From NCBI GenBank assembly GCA_021413825.1, contig JAIOPQ010000088.1, positions 1 to 64,000 on the forward strand: a stretch of DNA of 64,000 nucleotides, given 5' to 3'. Origin of the DNA: Spirochaetia bacterium (lineage in GTDB: Bacteria > Spirochaetota > Leptospiria > Leptospirales > Leptonemataceae). Shown piece by piece: positions 19,571-28,640 of this stretch; the stretch's first letter is position 1, and every line of letters starts with the position of its first letter. The position numbers were made by a program, and so were the translations under genes. The notes under the pieces were generated by a model. The model saw only the letters and a list, made by a program, of their open reading frames with translations. It was not told the origin of the DNA and ran no database searches.

Positions 19571-20560
19571 ATGAAGGTATTCGACGATAACACACTCTCC
19601 ATTGGCAGGACGCCACTGATCCAACTGCATCGCGTTGCGCAGGGTGCGAGTGGAAAAGTTTTCGCAAAGATAGAAGGTAGAAATCCAGCCTACTCCGTTA
19701 AATGTAGAATTGGTGCGGCTATGGTATGGGACGCTGAAAAAAAGGGTAAACTAAAGAAGGGAATGGAGATCGTTGAGCCGACTTCTGGAAACACAGGAAT
19801 CGCACTGGCTTACGTTGCAGCTGCGCGCGGTTATCCGCTGACGCTCACAATGCCAGAAAGTATGTCCATCGAACGACGCAAAGTTCTAAAAGCATTTGGA
19901 GCAAAACTTGTTTTAACTGAAGCAGCGCGTGGGATGAAGGGTGCGATTGAAAAAGCATCAGAGATTGCAAACTCAGATCCAGCAAAATATTTTCTTCCGC
20001 AACAATTTGACAATCCTGCAAATCCTCAGATCCACGAGGATACAACTGGGCCGGAAATCTGGGATGACCTGGAAGGAAACATCGATGTGTTTGTAGCAGG
20101 TGTTGGAACCGGTGGAACAATCACGGGAGTTGGCCGCTTCTTAAAAAAGACAAAGAAGAAAAATGTTCTGATCGTTGCAGTCGAACCAACTCACTCACCA
20201 GTCATTACGCAAACTAAGAACGGCGAAAAGCCGCAGCCCGGCCCACATAAGATTCAAGGAATTGGCGCGGGATTCGTTCCTTCCATTGTAGATCTAACAC
20301 TCATCGATCGCGTTGAGCAGGTTACAAATGATGAATCTATAGAAATGGCACGTCGCTTAGCCCGTGAAGAAGGTATACTTTGCGGAATTTCCTGTGGCGC
20401 GGCAACGGTTGCAGCTCTACGTCTTGCTAAGGACCCGGCATACGCCGGGAAGAATATCGTGGTAATACTTCCTGATTCTGGTGAGCGTTATCTGTCCACT
20501 GCCCTGTTCGAAGGATTGTTCAGTGGTATTGATGCAGCTTCTGCTGGTGCGGTGATTTGA
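19571..20560 (+). CDS. cysK: Cysteine synthase A (O-acetylserine sulfhydrylase)
   Basis: The 329-residue PLP enzyme makes cysteine from O-acetylserine and sulfide. The PLP lysine is in YSVKCRIG, the substrate loop is [12 protein letters not shown], the phosphate loop [10 protein letters not shown], and the C-terminal [11 protein letters not shown] is typical. The partner enzyme gene cysE lies separately near 60.7 kb. A GAGG ribosome site precedes the ATG. Confidence 0.95.
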   Translation: MKVFDDNTLSIGRTPLIQLHRVAQGASGKVFAKIEGRNPAYSVKCRIGAAMVWDAEKKGKLKKGMEIVEPTSGNTGIALAYVAAARGYPLTLTMPESMSIERRKVLKAFGAKLVLTEAARGMKGAIEKASEIANSDPAKYFLPQQFDNPANPQIHEDTTGPEIWDDLEGNIDVFVAGVGTGGTITGVGRFLKKTKKKNVLIVAVEPTHSPVITQTKNGEKPQPGPHKIQGIGAGFVPSIVDLTLIDRVEQVTNDESIEMARRLAREEGILCGISCGAATVAALRLAKDPAYAGKNIVVILPDSGERYLSTALFEGLFSGIDAASAGAVI

Positions 20561-20578
20561 TTCTAGCCGAGGAAAGGC

Positions 20579-21409
20579 ATGGGAGCCGTTGAGGACTGCC
20601 TTCCTCCAGTTCTGCACAGAAATCGCGATCGAATCCGCGAAGCTCTTGAAGCAGCTCTGGGGACGCTCGCACCAGAGCTAGTTACTTCTTTTGAATCGAA
20701 TCTGAAAACTGCTGGCGCGGGCTCAACTACGCGCTGGCTCTTTCAGATGATCTGTCTGCATGCAGGGTTCGCAAGCGTGAATCTTGCCATGGGAAACGTC
20801 GCGATTTTCTCCTACGGAATTCAAACAGCCTGGGATGATTTACCGGGAAAAACCTGGGGCAAGATCGAACGAGATTTTCTGGTCGGAGATATTATTCTCA
20901 CATTCACCGGGTTTTTGCCGCTGCCGGTCAAGGATCTTGCTGAAGCTGCGCTCGATTCAACGCTTCTTGTTCACGCAGAAAATGTATTTCTAAACTCACA
21001 GGGCCTGCGCGAAAAGAATCTACAAAACGTGTTCTTTAATATTGAGAGAGACACAAGACCAATTCTTGAGGAGATTCTAAACACGGGCGTTCCAGTCACC
21101 CTGACTCATTTTCTCTTCCAGGATCTGCGGGTATATTTTTCGCTGTCTGGCGAGTATCGCAGTCAGGAAATCATGGATTCTATCCAGGCAGTAATCAGCG
21201 AAAATCTAAAAAAATCAGATCGCATATTTAGAATCTCTCCATTGTCTTACATAGTAATTTCACCGGGGGCTGATTCTAAGCAGATTCAGTCGCGCTTCAA
21301 AAGTATCTATATTCAAATCAAGAGTCTAGTTCTGGATTACGATTTGCGACTTTGCACTGTTAACCAATTGCCAATTCGATTTACTCAAATCTGGAGCGAG
21401 CTGCTGTGA
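20579..21409 (+). CDS. Hypothetical protein with degenerate GGDEF-like C terminus
   Basis: A 276-residue protein preceded by a good GAGGAAAGG site. The N-terminal half is unrecognised. The C-terminal ~90 residues run as 'KSDRIFRISPLSYIVISPG' then a helix, with the spacing of a diguanylate cyclase's RxGGDEFxxLLP strand but with no GGDEF residues. I infer an inactive GGDEF-type domain. The stop overlaps the GTG of argH by four bases, so it is coupled to arginine biosynthesis translationally but not obviously in function. Confidence 0.55.
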   Translation: MGAVEDCLPPVLHRNRDRIREALEAALGTLAPELVTSFESNLKTAGAGSTTRWLFQMICLHAGFASVNLAMGNVAIFSYGIQTAWDDLPGKTWGKIERDFLVGDIILTFTGFLPLPVKDLAEAALDSTLLVHAENVFLNSQGLREKNLQNVFFNIERDTRPILEEILNTGVPVTLTHFLFQDLRVYFSLSGEYRSQEIMDSIQAVISENLKKSDRIFRISPLSYIVISPGADSKQIQSRFKSIYIQIKSLVLDYDLRLCTVNQLPIRFTQIWSELL

Positions 21410-22815
21410 GTAGACTCTGGGAAGGAAGGCAGACCGGCGCTTCAGACGACGTGCTTCTTGAATTAGGTGCATCCATTCAACTTGATATTGAGCTGTACCG
21501 CGAAGACCTTGCGGGTTCCCGCGCCCATGCAAAAATGCTCGAGCGCGCTGGCATACTTACTTCAACGGATCTCGGGGCAATTCTCGAGGGTCTCAATGTA
21601 ATCGAGCGGGAAATCGAAACCGGAAAGTTTGAAATCAAAATTGAACTGGAAGACATTCATACGCACGTTGAAAGCCGACTTACACAATTAATTGGCCCGG
21701 CTGCCGGACGCCTTCATACAGCCCGGTCCAGAAATGATCAGATTGCAGTAGATACGCATCTCTATGTTCGCCGGCTGGCTCGGGAAATCATGGAACAAAT
21801 CTCCGGGCTATGCGACGCTTTGATTCAAAAGGCTGAAGCGGAAGTCGACAGTGTTCTGCCGGGCTATACGCATCTTCAAGTAGCGCAACCTGTGCGAGTT
21901 AGCCACCATCTGCTTGCGCATTTCTGGGGTTTCTTGCGCGACATAGAAAGATTTACTCATGCATACAACACTGCCAATCGTCTCCCGCTCGGATCTGGAG
22001 CGCTTGCTGGCGTGAATTACAAAACAGATCGTGAGTTTCTCAGACAGGAGCTCGGGTTTTTCGAAATTTACCAGAACTCAATGGACGCAGTAGCGTCGCG
22101 GGATCATATTCAGGATTTTCTCTATGCTTGCACATCATTTGGTGTGCGCGCCTCGCGATTTGCAGAGGAGATCATTCTCTGGAACAGCGTTGAATTTGGC
22201 TTCATTAAGATCAATGACGGCCTGACGACAGGATCAAGTATCATGCCGCAGAAAAAGAACCCGGATGCAGCGGAACTGGTACGTGGGCGAGCCGGCAGAA
22301 ATACTGGAAATCTAATTAACCTGCTGATGACATTGAAGGGTCTACCGTTTGCTTACAATCGCGATCTCCAGGAAGATCGCACGCCATTGCTTGACTCAGC
22401 TAAGAATACGCATCTGATAGCCCGCGCGCTACAGGCGCTTGTGAGAGGAATGACCTTCCAGAAAGACCGCTTAACGGCTTCACTGGACAGGGGCTTCGCA
22501 ACTGCAACTGACCTTGCAGATGCTCTGGTTTTGCAAAAGAACATTCCATTTCGCGAGGCGCATCATATTGCAGGTAAGCTCGTTGGGCTCTGCTCCGAAC
22601 AAAATCTTACACTCGCTCAGGCAACTCCTGCAATGCGCAGCGCCTGCTCTGAACATCTAACGGACGATGCTTTCTATCTAGAATCGATCTCCACAATCAA
22701 CAGCACAGACAGAAAAATAAGCCAGGGAGGTACAGCACGCATCAGACAAATTGAGCAGTTAGCAATAGCTAAGGCGGCACTTGCAGATCGTGCGCAAACC
22801 TGGTCTGCAAAATGA
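21406..22815 (+). CDS. argH: Argininosuccinate lyase
   Basis: The 469-residue protein is full length. It splits argininosuccinate into arginine and fumarate, the last step of arginine synthesis. The superfamily signature GSSIMPQKKNPD near residue 281 and the earlier TARSRNDQ and GYTHLQVAQP are intact. It starts at GTG overlapping the previous gene and overlaps the following gene's ATG by four bases. Confidence 0.96.
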   Translation: MSRLWEGRQTGASDDVLLELGASIQLDIELYREDLAGSRAHAKMLERAGILTSTDLGAILEGLNVIEREIETGKFEIKIELEDIHTHVESRLTQLIGPAAGRLHTARSRNDQIAVDTHLYVRRLAREIMEQISGLCDALIQKAEAEVDSVLPGYTHLQVAQPVRVSHHLLAHFWGFLRDIERFTHAYNTANRLPLGSGALAGVNYKTDREFLRQELGFFEIYQNSMDAVASRDHIQDFLYACTSFGVRASRFAEEIILWNSVEFGFIKINDGLTTGSSIMPQKKNPDAAELVRGRAGRNTGNLINLLMTLKGLPFAYNRDLQEDRTPLLDSAKNTHLIARALQALVRGMTFQKDRLTASLDRGFATATDLADALVLQKNIPFREAHHIAGKLVGLCSEQNLTLAQATPAMRSACSEHLTDDAFYLESISTINSTDRKISQGGTARIRQIEQLAIAKAALADRAQTWSAK

Positions 22816-23390
22816 ATCCTGCAACATTGCAGTCGTATAAGTCGATCTTTGCTGAATGCCTTACCTCGATTAGCGAAGAAGTGATTCCGCAAATACTTGC
22901 ACACCTGGAAAAGCTCCCGGACGATGCTGCAGAATTTCGCGATGCATATGAATCCGCTCCCAGTCTGCCGTCGCACTGGATCACAACTTTACGATTCATT
23001 AAGTTCAGCACCGTATTATCAAGCGAACTCAAGCCCAACTATGAAAAGTTAATGAGTTCCTACCAGAAACTCAGCGGTCAGCCAGGTGCCGATGAAGGGA
23101 AGCTGCTGGGCGAGATTGGTGAATTTCTCTACGCCGTCGATGAGATCACAGGCGATCTGGAGCGAATATTGCCGCGCTTGATGCGCCAGATTCGCACTGG
23201 AATGATTGAAAGTTATGGAATCGTTCTCTCTCCCAATGAGGCCATCTACTCGGATCGCATACCTGACGAGCAACTGGCCAGACTCAACATTCCAATTCAG
23301 GAACTCGCAGGACTATGCCAGCGCATGGTTGAGCAAATCAAGATTAGCACTGCACTCTCACGCATGGAAAAGCTGATCCTTGGTGGCTAA
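22812..23390 (+). CDS. Hypothetical protein
   Basis: The 192-residue, mostly helical and acidic protein is unrecognised. It begins in an ATGA overlap with argH, so it belongs to that transcript. The last 33 bases overlap the 3' end of the convergent response-regulator gene. Confidence 0.65.
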   Translation: MNPATLQSYKSIFAECLTSISEEVIPQILAHLEKLPDDAAEFRDAYESAPSLPSHWITTLRFIKFSTVLSSELKPNYEKLMSSYQKLSGQPGADEGKLLGEIGEFLYAVDEITGDLERILPRLMRQIRTGMIESYGIVLSPNEAIYSDRIPDEQLARLNIPIQELAGLCQRMVEQIKISTALSRMEKLILGG

Positions 23391-24158
23391 GCGAAGGGTC
23401 CCGGTTATAGACACGTCCGAAATCGCGTCCGTCGAAAAGGCAACTATGTAAGGTGTGGGCCTGCGCTCCAGATGAGGACCATCAGGTACAAGCATGTGCA
23501 TCCCGGAACCACCCAGCAATCGATTTGCAGCTCGTAGAATTCGTTGGGTTCGGAACTCATCTGCTTTTGCAGAGAATAAAACTAGATCACGAGCTTTCTC
23601 ATCCCGACGCACTGGAAGGGCGGTATTTGCGTTAGACCGAAACGCCGTGTCCTCAATGAGGCATGCGGTGCGTTTGAATATTTCAAGAATTGAATCGAGG
23701 CGTTGTGCCTGATCGCTCTTCTGTAGATCGTCCAGGTGCAATAGACCGAGCACGGTTGCATCTCCAGTTAGAACACTTTCTGTTGGTTTGACACGCTTTG
23801 CCGCGGCGGCAATACGAAGGGCAAGCTCTTCTGGATCGCAGGGTTTGGTAACGTAATCGTCAAGACCCTGGCGTAGCCCACGAAGCAAGGTGCTTTTCTC
23901 CGAATGCGCCGTAAGAAATAGAACTGGAATATTTCTAAGCGCTGAACGGGATTTGAGGTCTGCCAGTAGATCAAAACCCGACTTCTCTGGCATATCAATA
24001 TCCAGGAGAATTACGTCTGGATTATTTCGTAGGAGTTTCCTCCAGCCTGTAAAGGAAAGCGCTGACTCGACCAGAATATCTGATCGAGCGAGCGCAAGCG
24101 CGACATCTGCAAGCAGATCGGGTTCGTCATCTATATGAAGAACACGAATCTGCTTCAG
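23358..24158 (-). CDS. Response regulator with CTG start, unusual output domain
   Basis: The frame opens at a CTG (24156-24158) overlapping the pcnB stop as CTGA, with GAGGG nine bases upstream. It gives 266 residues with a complete receiver domain: acidic pair HIDDEPD (10-11), phosphoacceptor Asp53 in LLDIDMPEKSG, FLTAHS and DDYVTKP. The first ATG (23993) is after Asp53 and would remove the active site. No ATG, GTG or TTG occurs between. The C-terminal ~150 residues are not a recognised DNA-binding domain; the stretch DLVLFSAKADEF is vaguely GGDEF-like. Its kinase partner is not nearby. Confidence 0.75.
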   Translation of the reverse strand: MKQIRVLHIDDEPDLLADVALALARSDILVESALSFTGWRKLLRNNPDVILLDIDMPEKSGFDLLADLKSRSALRNIPVLFLTAHSEKSTLLRGLRQGLDDYVTKPCDPEELALRIAAAAKRVKPTESVLTGDATVLGLLHLDDLQKSDQAQRLDSILEIFKRTACLIEDTAFRSNANTALPVRRDEKARDLVLFSAKADEFRTQRILRAANRLLGGSGMHMLVPDGPHLERRPTPYIVAFSTDAISDVSITGTLRLATKDQLFHA

Positions 24159-25918
24159 TCAGCGGCGCCCTCAGGTTTTCTAAACTCAGCACCGGTATCA
24201 GAAGCGGATGAACCTTCCCCTTGCGATTCGTCTCCATTGGCTGCAGTCCCAGTTGTTCCGTTAGCGCCGTTTCCACCACGCTTACCACGAAACCTTCTGC
24301 GCCTGCGGTTGCGCCCGGTACGCGGCGTTCCATCCGGGTTGGTACGTGGCGCTTCTGCGGTGACAGCATCAGAAACAGAGTCAATAGCTGCTTCCGGGTT
24401 TTCAACAGGTGGACGTTGATCGTCGCGCGGAGGTTTGCGCTCCGGTCTGTCATTCCTGTCTGGTCGATCGTTTCTATCATTTCTGTTACGATCGCCCCGA
24501 TCATTTCTGTCCGGTCTATCCCCACGGCCGCGTCCAGGGCGATCACGGTCACCTCTTCCGCGATCCGAAAAATCGCGGCGTCTACTGTCGTCGTCACCCT
24601 CATGCCTATCATGTCTGAAACGACGCTGTGGGAACATTGTAATGATCTGGCTTTGTTCTGGTGGTCTAATTTTGGGACCAAATTCCCAGAACATTGCTTT
24701 CTGAATGGCATCATCATCACCACGCGACATTGCATGGATCTTAAAAACGATGAAAGCTTCATAGAAGAAGATCTTATCCCGGAAAATCTCCGGTCTGCTT
24801 CCGCGACCGCGTTCTGTTTTAAGAAAGCGCGGCTGGCTGATGAAAATCTGCATCAACCGATCTCGCTCTTTTCCTGGAATGTTCAGGCGCTGGCATGCAC
24901 CGTTAATTCCATTCTTCACGTATTCAGCAATGTTGTGCTTTGCAGCACCGGTAAAGATATCACCAACCAGATCTGAAAGTAACAATGCAAGGTAGATGAC
25001 AGTTGTTAAGTCTTCGCGCTCTGTTAGAATCTTATCCGCGATATCAAGGGTTTTCCCCATTGAGCTGTTTTTGAATTCCTCTCCGTCCATCTTCCCTGTT
25101 TCAGGGAAAAGCGATTGGAGAAGACCTGTTTCAGCCATTGACTTAAAGATCTCAAATGTCTTGCCGGTGCGAAATATCTTGTAATATTCTTCAAGCAAAC
25201 GTGCAGAAGAAGACTTCATTATCTCATCACGTTTACGGCGAATTGCTTTGGCAGATTCCGGCTCGATCACAAATCCTAGCAAGGCTGCAAATTTTGCAGC
25301 ACGAAACATTCTGACCGGATCTTCAGAGAAGGAAACATCTGGATCACCAATGACTCGCAGGTTGCGATTCATGATGTCATCAAATCCGCCCACATAATCA
25401 ATGATGCTTTCATTGCGTGGATCGAAGTACAGGGCGTTGATTGAAAAATCACGACGCGCAGCATCTTCTTTTGGAGTGCCAAACGAGTTATCTTTTTTGA
25501 GTAAGTAGTCTTGATCTTTGTGCTTTTTCGCGCTTAGCCTGTGTTCTGGCAGTCCGCGAAAAGTTGAAACTTCTACAACTTTGCCGCCGCGAAACACAAC
25601 GTGAACGATTTTGAATCGTCTACCTATGGTTCTGCTATTTGCAAAAATGCGGCGGATTTGAGAAGGCGTGGCTTGCGTAACCACATCGAAATCCTTGGGC
25701 CGTTTGCCCAGAAGCATGTCGCGCACACAACCACCAACCAGATACGATCTGTATCCGTGGCGACTGAGGCGATTAATAACTTTAAGCGCGTCAGGATCCA
25801 TTTGTTCCTTGCGCAGTTTATGGAATTCTCTGTAGATTCGCTTGCCGTCGGGATAGGGAAGTACCTGATCCACGGAGCGGGGGCCGCCCCGGAAGAGGTT
25901 CAAAAGACGACGTAGCAT
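24155..25918 (-). CDS. pcnB: Poly(A) polymerase / CCA-adding family nucleotidyltransferase with long disordered tail
   Basis: This protein has 587 residues. The class II nucleotidyltransferase head is clear: YLVGGCVRDMLLGKRPKDFDVVT (flexible loop plus DxD catalytic acids), RRDFSINALYFD, and the RNA-binding EDPVRMFRAAKFA motif. From about residue 432 the last ~155 residues are a low-complexity tail rich in Asp, Arg, Asn and Gly (DRNDR repeats), ending with an RRRRRFRGKRGG patch. Such tails bind RNA or partners. It could be poly(A) polymerase or tRNA CCA-adding enzyme. The tRNA genes seen here lack CCA, so some enzyme must add it. Confidence 0.88.
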   Translation of the reverse strand: MLRRLLNLFRGGPRSVDQVLPYPDGKRIYREFHKLRKEQMDPDALKVINRLSRHGYRSYLVGGCVRDMLLGKRPKDFDVVTQATPSQIRRIFANSRTIGRRFKIVHVVFRGGKVVEVSTFRGLPEHRLSAKKHKDQDYLLKKDNSFGTPKEDAARRDFSINALYFDPRNESIIDYVGGFDDIMNRNLRVIGDPDVSFSEDPVRMFRAAKFAALLGFVIEPESAKAIRRKRDEIMKSSSARLLEEYYKIFRTGKTFEIFKSMAETGLLQSLFPETGKMDGEEFKNSSMGKTLDIADKILTEREDLTTVIYLALLLSDLVGDIFTGAAKHNIAEYVKNGINGACQRLNIPGKERDRLMQIFISQPRFLKTERGRGSRPEIFRDKIFFYEAFIVFKIHAMSRGDDDAIQKAMFWEFGPKIRPPEQSQIITMFPQRRFRHDRHEGDDDSRRRDFSDRGRGDRDRPGRGRGDRPDRNDRGDRNRNDRNDRPDRNDRPERKPPRDDQRPPVENPEAAIDSVSDAVTAEAPRTNPDGTPRTGRNRRRRRFRGKRGGNGANGTTGTAANGDESQGEGSSASDTGAEFRKPEGAAD

Positions 25919-26001
25919 GTTATGGGAGGATTCCGGCTGTACCCCTCCGAATCAAGTGAAAATTCGCTTCCCAGGCCCGGCGCCTCCGGGAGCATCATCG
26001 T

Positions 26002-26970
26002 GTGAATCGCCTTTCACACAGACTGCAGTTTTTCGTGGAGCAGCAGTTCAAACGCTTCCGCCAGAAACGCGAAAAGGGTTGGAGCGGCCTGACGCTGATG
26101 ATCATGAAGGATGACGCAGACGAGCCAATTCGCCTGCGAATCAACCTTTATGTCGTCTATTTTGCGTTGCTTTTGATAGTACTCCTTCCTGCTGCGTCCG
26201 GTGGCGTGGCTCTGATTCGTCAGCTTCGCGAGGAACCGGCGGATGAGAAGATTGAGGATAGAAAACGCCTGCTTTTGAATATTCCAATCATCCTGGCTGA
26301 GCGGAAATCACTCCTGAAAGAAGCGCGGGGGCAGGTAATTAATTTCTACGGAGCCACAGACAGCGGAAACGAGCGCTTGTTCAAAGACTGGCTTGCTTCA
26401 ATTTCGAATCAACCCGGGGAGAAGGGAGCACCGGGTGCAATCGTTGGCCTCAATCTCGATGAGCTGCGTTCCCTACGGCTTGATGCGGATCAGGCCCTGG
26501 CACGGGGAGCGAGCCATGCTCTTCGACTATTCTGGCATCGCATTTCAATTTATCATCTAACGCCCAGAGGCAGACCACTCCTCACTGGAATTGGCTTTAT
26601 CAGTTCTGGCTTTGGGCAGCGACCCGATCCATTCGGAAATCCAACGGGTGAAGTTCACACAGGGATGGATTTTGCCGCGGCACCAAATATTCCCATCATT
26701 GCAACGGCACCGGGTGTAGTTATGCAGGTGTCCAGAACCGATCGGCCTGGCTATGGCCTGTTCGTACGCATTCACCACGGCCTGGGCTATAGTTCGTTGT
26801 ATGCGCACTGCTCCTCGCTGTTAGTTGATGTTGGAGATCGCGTTCAACGCGGCCAGCAGATCGCATTGCTTGGAAAGACGGGTCGCGCCACGGGTCATCA
26901 TGTACACTATGAGGTTCGGCTGGGCATGGATAAACCCACGGATCCCATGCCATACGTCATGATTAAGTAA
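26002..26970 (+). CDS. M23 family metallopeptidase (membrane-anchored)
   Basis: This protein has 322 residues from GTG. There is a membrane helix near residues 50-70 (VVYFALLLIVLLPAASGGV), a linker, and a LytM/M23 peptidase domain. The zinc-site motifs are HTGMDFAA, YAHCSSL and HHVHYEVRLG. These proteases cut peptidoglycan cross-links or activate amidases in the periplasm. It is divergent from pcnB. The downstream membrane protein may be in the same transcript (46 bases away). Confidence 0.88.
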   Translation: MNRLSHRLQFFVEQQFKRFRQKREKGWSGLTLMIMKDDADEPIRLRINLYVVYFALLLIVLLPAASGGVALIRQLREEPADEKIEDRKRLLLNIPIILAERKSLLKEARGQVINFYGATDSGNERLFKDWLASISNQPGEKGAPGAIVGLNLDELRSLRLDADQALARGASHALRLFWHRISIYHLTPRGRPLLTGIGFISSGFGQRPDPFGNPTGEVHTGMDFAAAPNIPIIATAPGVVMQVSRTDRPGYGLFVRIHHGLGYSSLYAHCSSLLVDVGDRVQRGQQIALLGKTGRATGHHVHYEVRLGMDKPTDPMPYVMIK

Positions 26971-27016
26971 ACGGAAAAAAACTTGCAGGTCCGTGAGGAT
27001 TGCTGAGGATCACTGG

Positions 27017-27904
27017 ATGCAGTTTGAATTCCAATACGCAATCATCAAAATCGTAGCCAGGATTGAAGAGAACATCCTGAAAGTGAAACAGGGTATCCGC
27101 AATTTTGAACTACCCATCCAGGAAATCCAATTTCTCTATGCAGGTAAAATGCCCCCGGGTGATTTCCTGGAACTGATTGTTGTTACCCGAAACGCAAGCG
27201 GCAAAGAAAAGAAATTCCGTTTCTATTCAAATGAAGGGGAACCAGGCTTCTCCGCACTGGTTGACGAATTGGTACGTCAAAAACCTGCAAGCGACCTGCG
27301 AAGTCTGGCGCGTGAAGAAGCCCTTGCAAAACTCAAAGTGGCTGACACTGCTAAAATTGCATTCTGGGCTGTGCCCGCTCTGGTAATCGCCATTATGTTC
27401 GCTCTTGCATTCCCATTCCTTATACATGGCCTGGACCGGGGTAACGCTACAATTTCAGTCGAAGAATTCGTGACCGGAACCAAAACGGATACCCGCAATC
27501 TTACAATCACGGGCATGGCACTGGATCAAGGACTCCAGGATACAACCACCAGAAAGGGAAAAAAAACAGTCCGACTCTACTTTCCCCTGATAGGCGCGGA
27601 TTGGAAGGAAGGCGACGAAGTTCATATGGTGGTTGAGACGGGTGACCTCTCCGATGAGCAACTTGCAGAAGTCCTTTCGCGCAAAGAATTTACTGGTGTG
27701 CTTCGCAACGTTTTGTGGGAGGGGCTATCTGGAAAGAATCAGGAGTTCTTTGTAAAGGAATACAACATGAATCTTTCTAAAGAGGTTCAACTCCTTGAGC
27801 TCGACAACAAAGGCATGGATCTGATACTCTTTTCAATTATTATGGGCACAACGATTGTAATTATGTTTGGAGTGATGTTCTACCTCCGGCGAAAAATGGG
27901 TTAA
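27017..27904 (+). CDS. Hypothetical membrane protein
   Basis: About 295 residues from the ATG at 27017, chosen for a well-spaced GAGGA seven bases upstream; a GTG at 26993 is the alternative. A soluble N-terminal domain of about 105 residues is followed by a helix (WAVPALVIAIMFALAFPFL). An exported middle domain of about 130 residues and a C-terminal helix (ILFSIIMGTTIVIMFGVMFY) complete it. I do not recognise the family. Confidence 0.65.
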   Translation: MQFEFQYAIIKIVARIEENILKVKQGIRNFELPIQEIQFLYAGKMPPGDFLELIVVTRNASGKEKKFRFYSNEGEPGFSALVDELVRQKPASDLRSLAREEALAKLKVADTAKIAFWAVPALVIAIMFALAFPFLIHGLDRGNATISVEEFVTGTKTDTRNLTITGMALDQGLQDTTTRKGKKTVRLYFPLIGADWKEGDEVHMVVETGDLSDEQLAEVLSRKEFTGVLRNVLWEGLSGKNQEFFVKEYNMNLSKEVQLLELDNKGMDLILFSIIMGTTIVIMFGVMFYLRRKMG

Positions 27905-27926
27905 GGGAGGGCGGAACTAATTTAAG

Positions 27927-28640
27927 TCAAAACTCAAAAACGTCGCCGTCTTCAGCCACTTCGTAACCCGCAGCCCGCGCGGATTTCGCAAGTTCATCAA
28001 ATACATGGCTGAAAACAATTCGCCCGGCTTTCAGTTTCCCATCGCCAAGTTGGCAAAGAGCTACGTGCGCCACAGTTCCATCATTGTCATGCAGACTGAG
28101 TTCAACCAGGGCCAGGTCTACTCCGGAAACAAGTTCAAACAAATGTGAATCATACGACGCGTCCCCGGAGAAAGCAAAGACTTTACCATTCCATGTGATC
28201 CTGTAGCCAACACTCTCTGGCCTGTGGGTGACAGGCATTGGCAGAATCTGAAACTCTTTGAATTCAAAACTCTCCCGTGGCATTTGCTCAAGATATTCTA
28301 TCTGAAAGGAGAACGTAACGCCAGGATACATTAAATCAAGGATATGGTTGCATGCTTCACGTAGCCCAGGAGGGCCCATTATTACAAATGGTCGATTTCT
28401 GGACAAAACATATTGATACGTCAGCAACAGGAACGGAAGGCCGGCAAAATGATCGCCGTGAAAATGAGTGATCAGCAAACCATCCAGTTTGTTCAGATCA
28501 ACGCCGAGTGAATTCAACCGAAGTAATGAAGCGCCCCCGCAATCGAGCAGCAAATTATCTTCAATTAAATAGCACGCATGGGCACGCCCGTCCATGTTGA
28601 ATGCGTTCCCAGAGCCAATGACTCGGAGTCGATTCTTCAT
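27927..28640 (-). CDS. MBL-fold hydrolase, RNase Z / phosphodiesterase-like
   Basis: The 237-residue protein shows the metallo-beta-lactamase metal motif THFHGDHFAGLP, an early GSGNAF, a later MPVTHRPESVGYRI and AFSGDASYD, and a terminal FSH (VFSHVFDEL). This layout is that of RNase Z and related phosphodiesterases. The substrate could be tRNA 3' ends or a small phosphodiester. It is the last gene of a compact five-gene operon and overlaps the SGNH gene by four bases. The operon context makes a cyclic-nucleotide substrate conceivable but unproven. Confidence 0.8.
   Translation of the reverse strand: MKNRLRVIGSGNAFNMDGRAHACYLIEDNLLLDCGGASLLRLNSLGVDLNKLDGLLITHFHGDHFAGLPFLLLTYQYVLSRNRPFVIMGPPGLREACNHILDLMYPGVTFSFQIEYLEQMPRESFEFKEFQILPMPVTHRPESVGYRITWNGKVFAFSGDASYDSHLFELVSGVDLALVELSLHDNDGTVAHVALCQLGDGKLKAGRIVFSHVFDELAKSARAAGYEVAEDGDVFEF

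Noticed and set aside
24221-24976. 251-codon plus frame opposite pcnB
   Set aside because: Shadow of the Asp/Arg-rich tail; no coding features.
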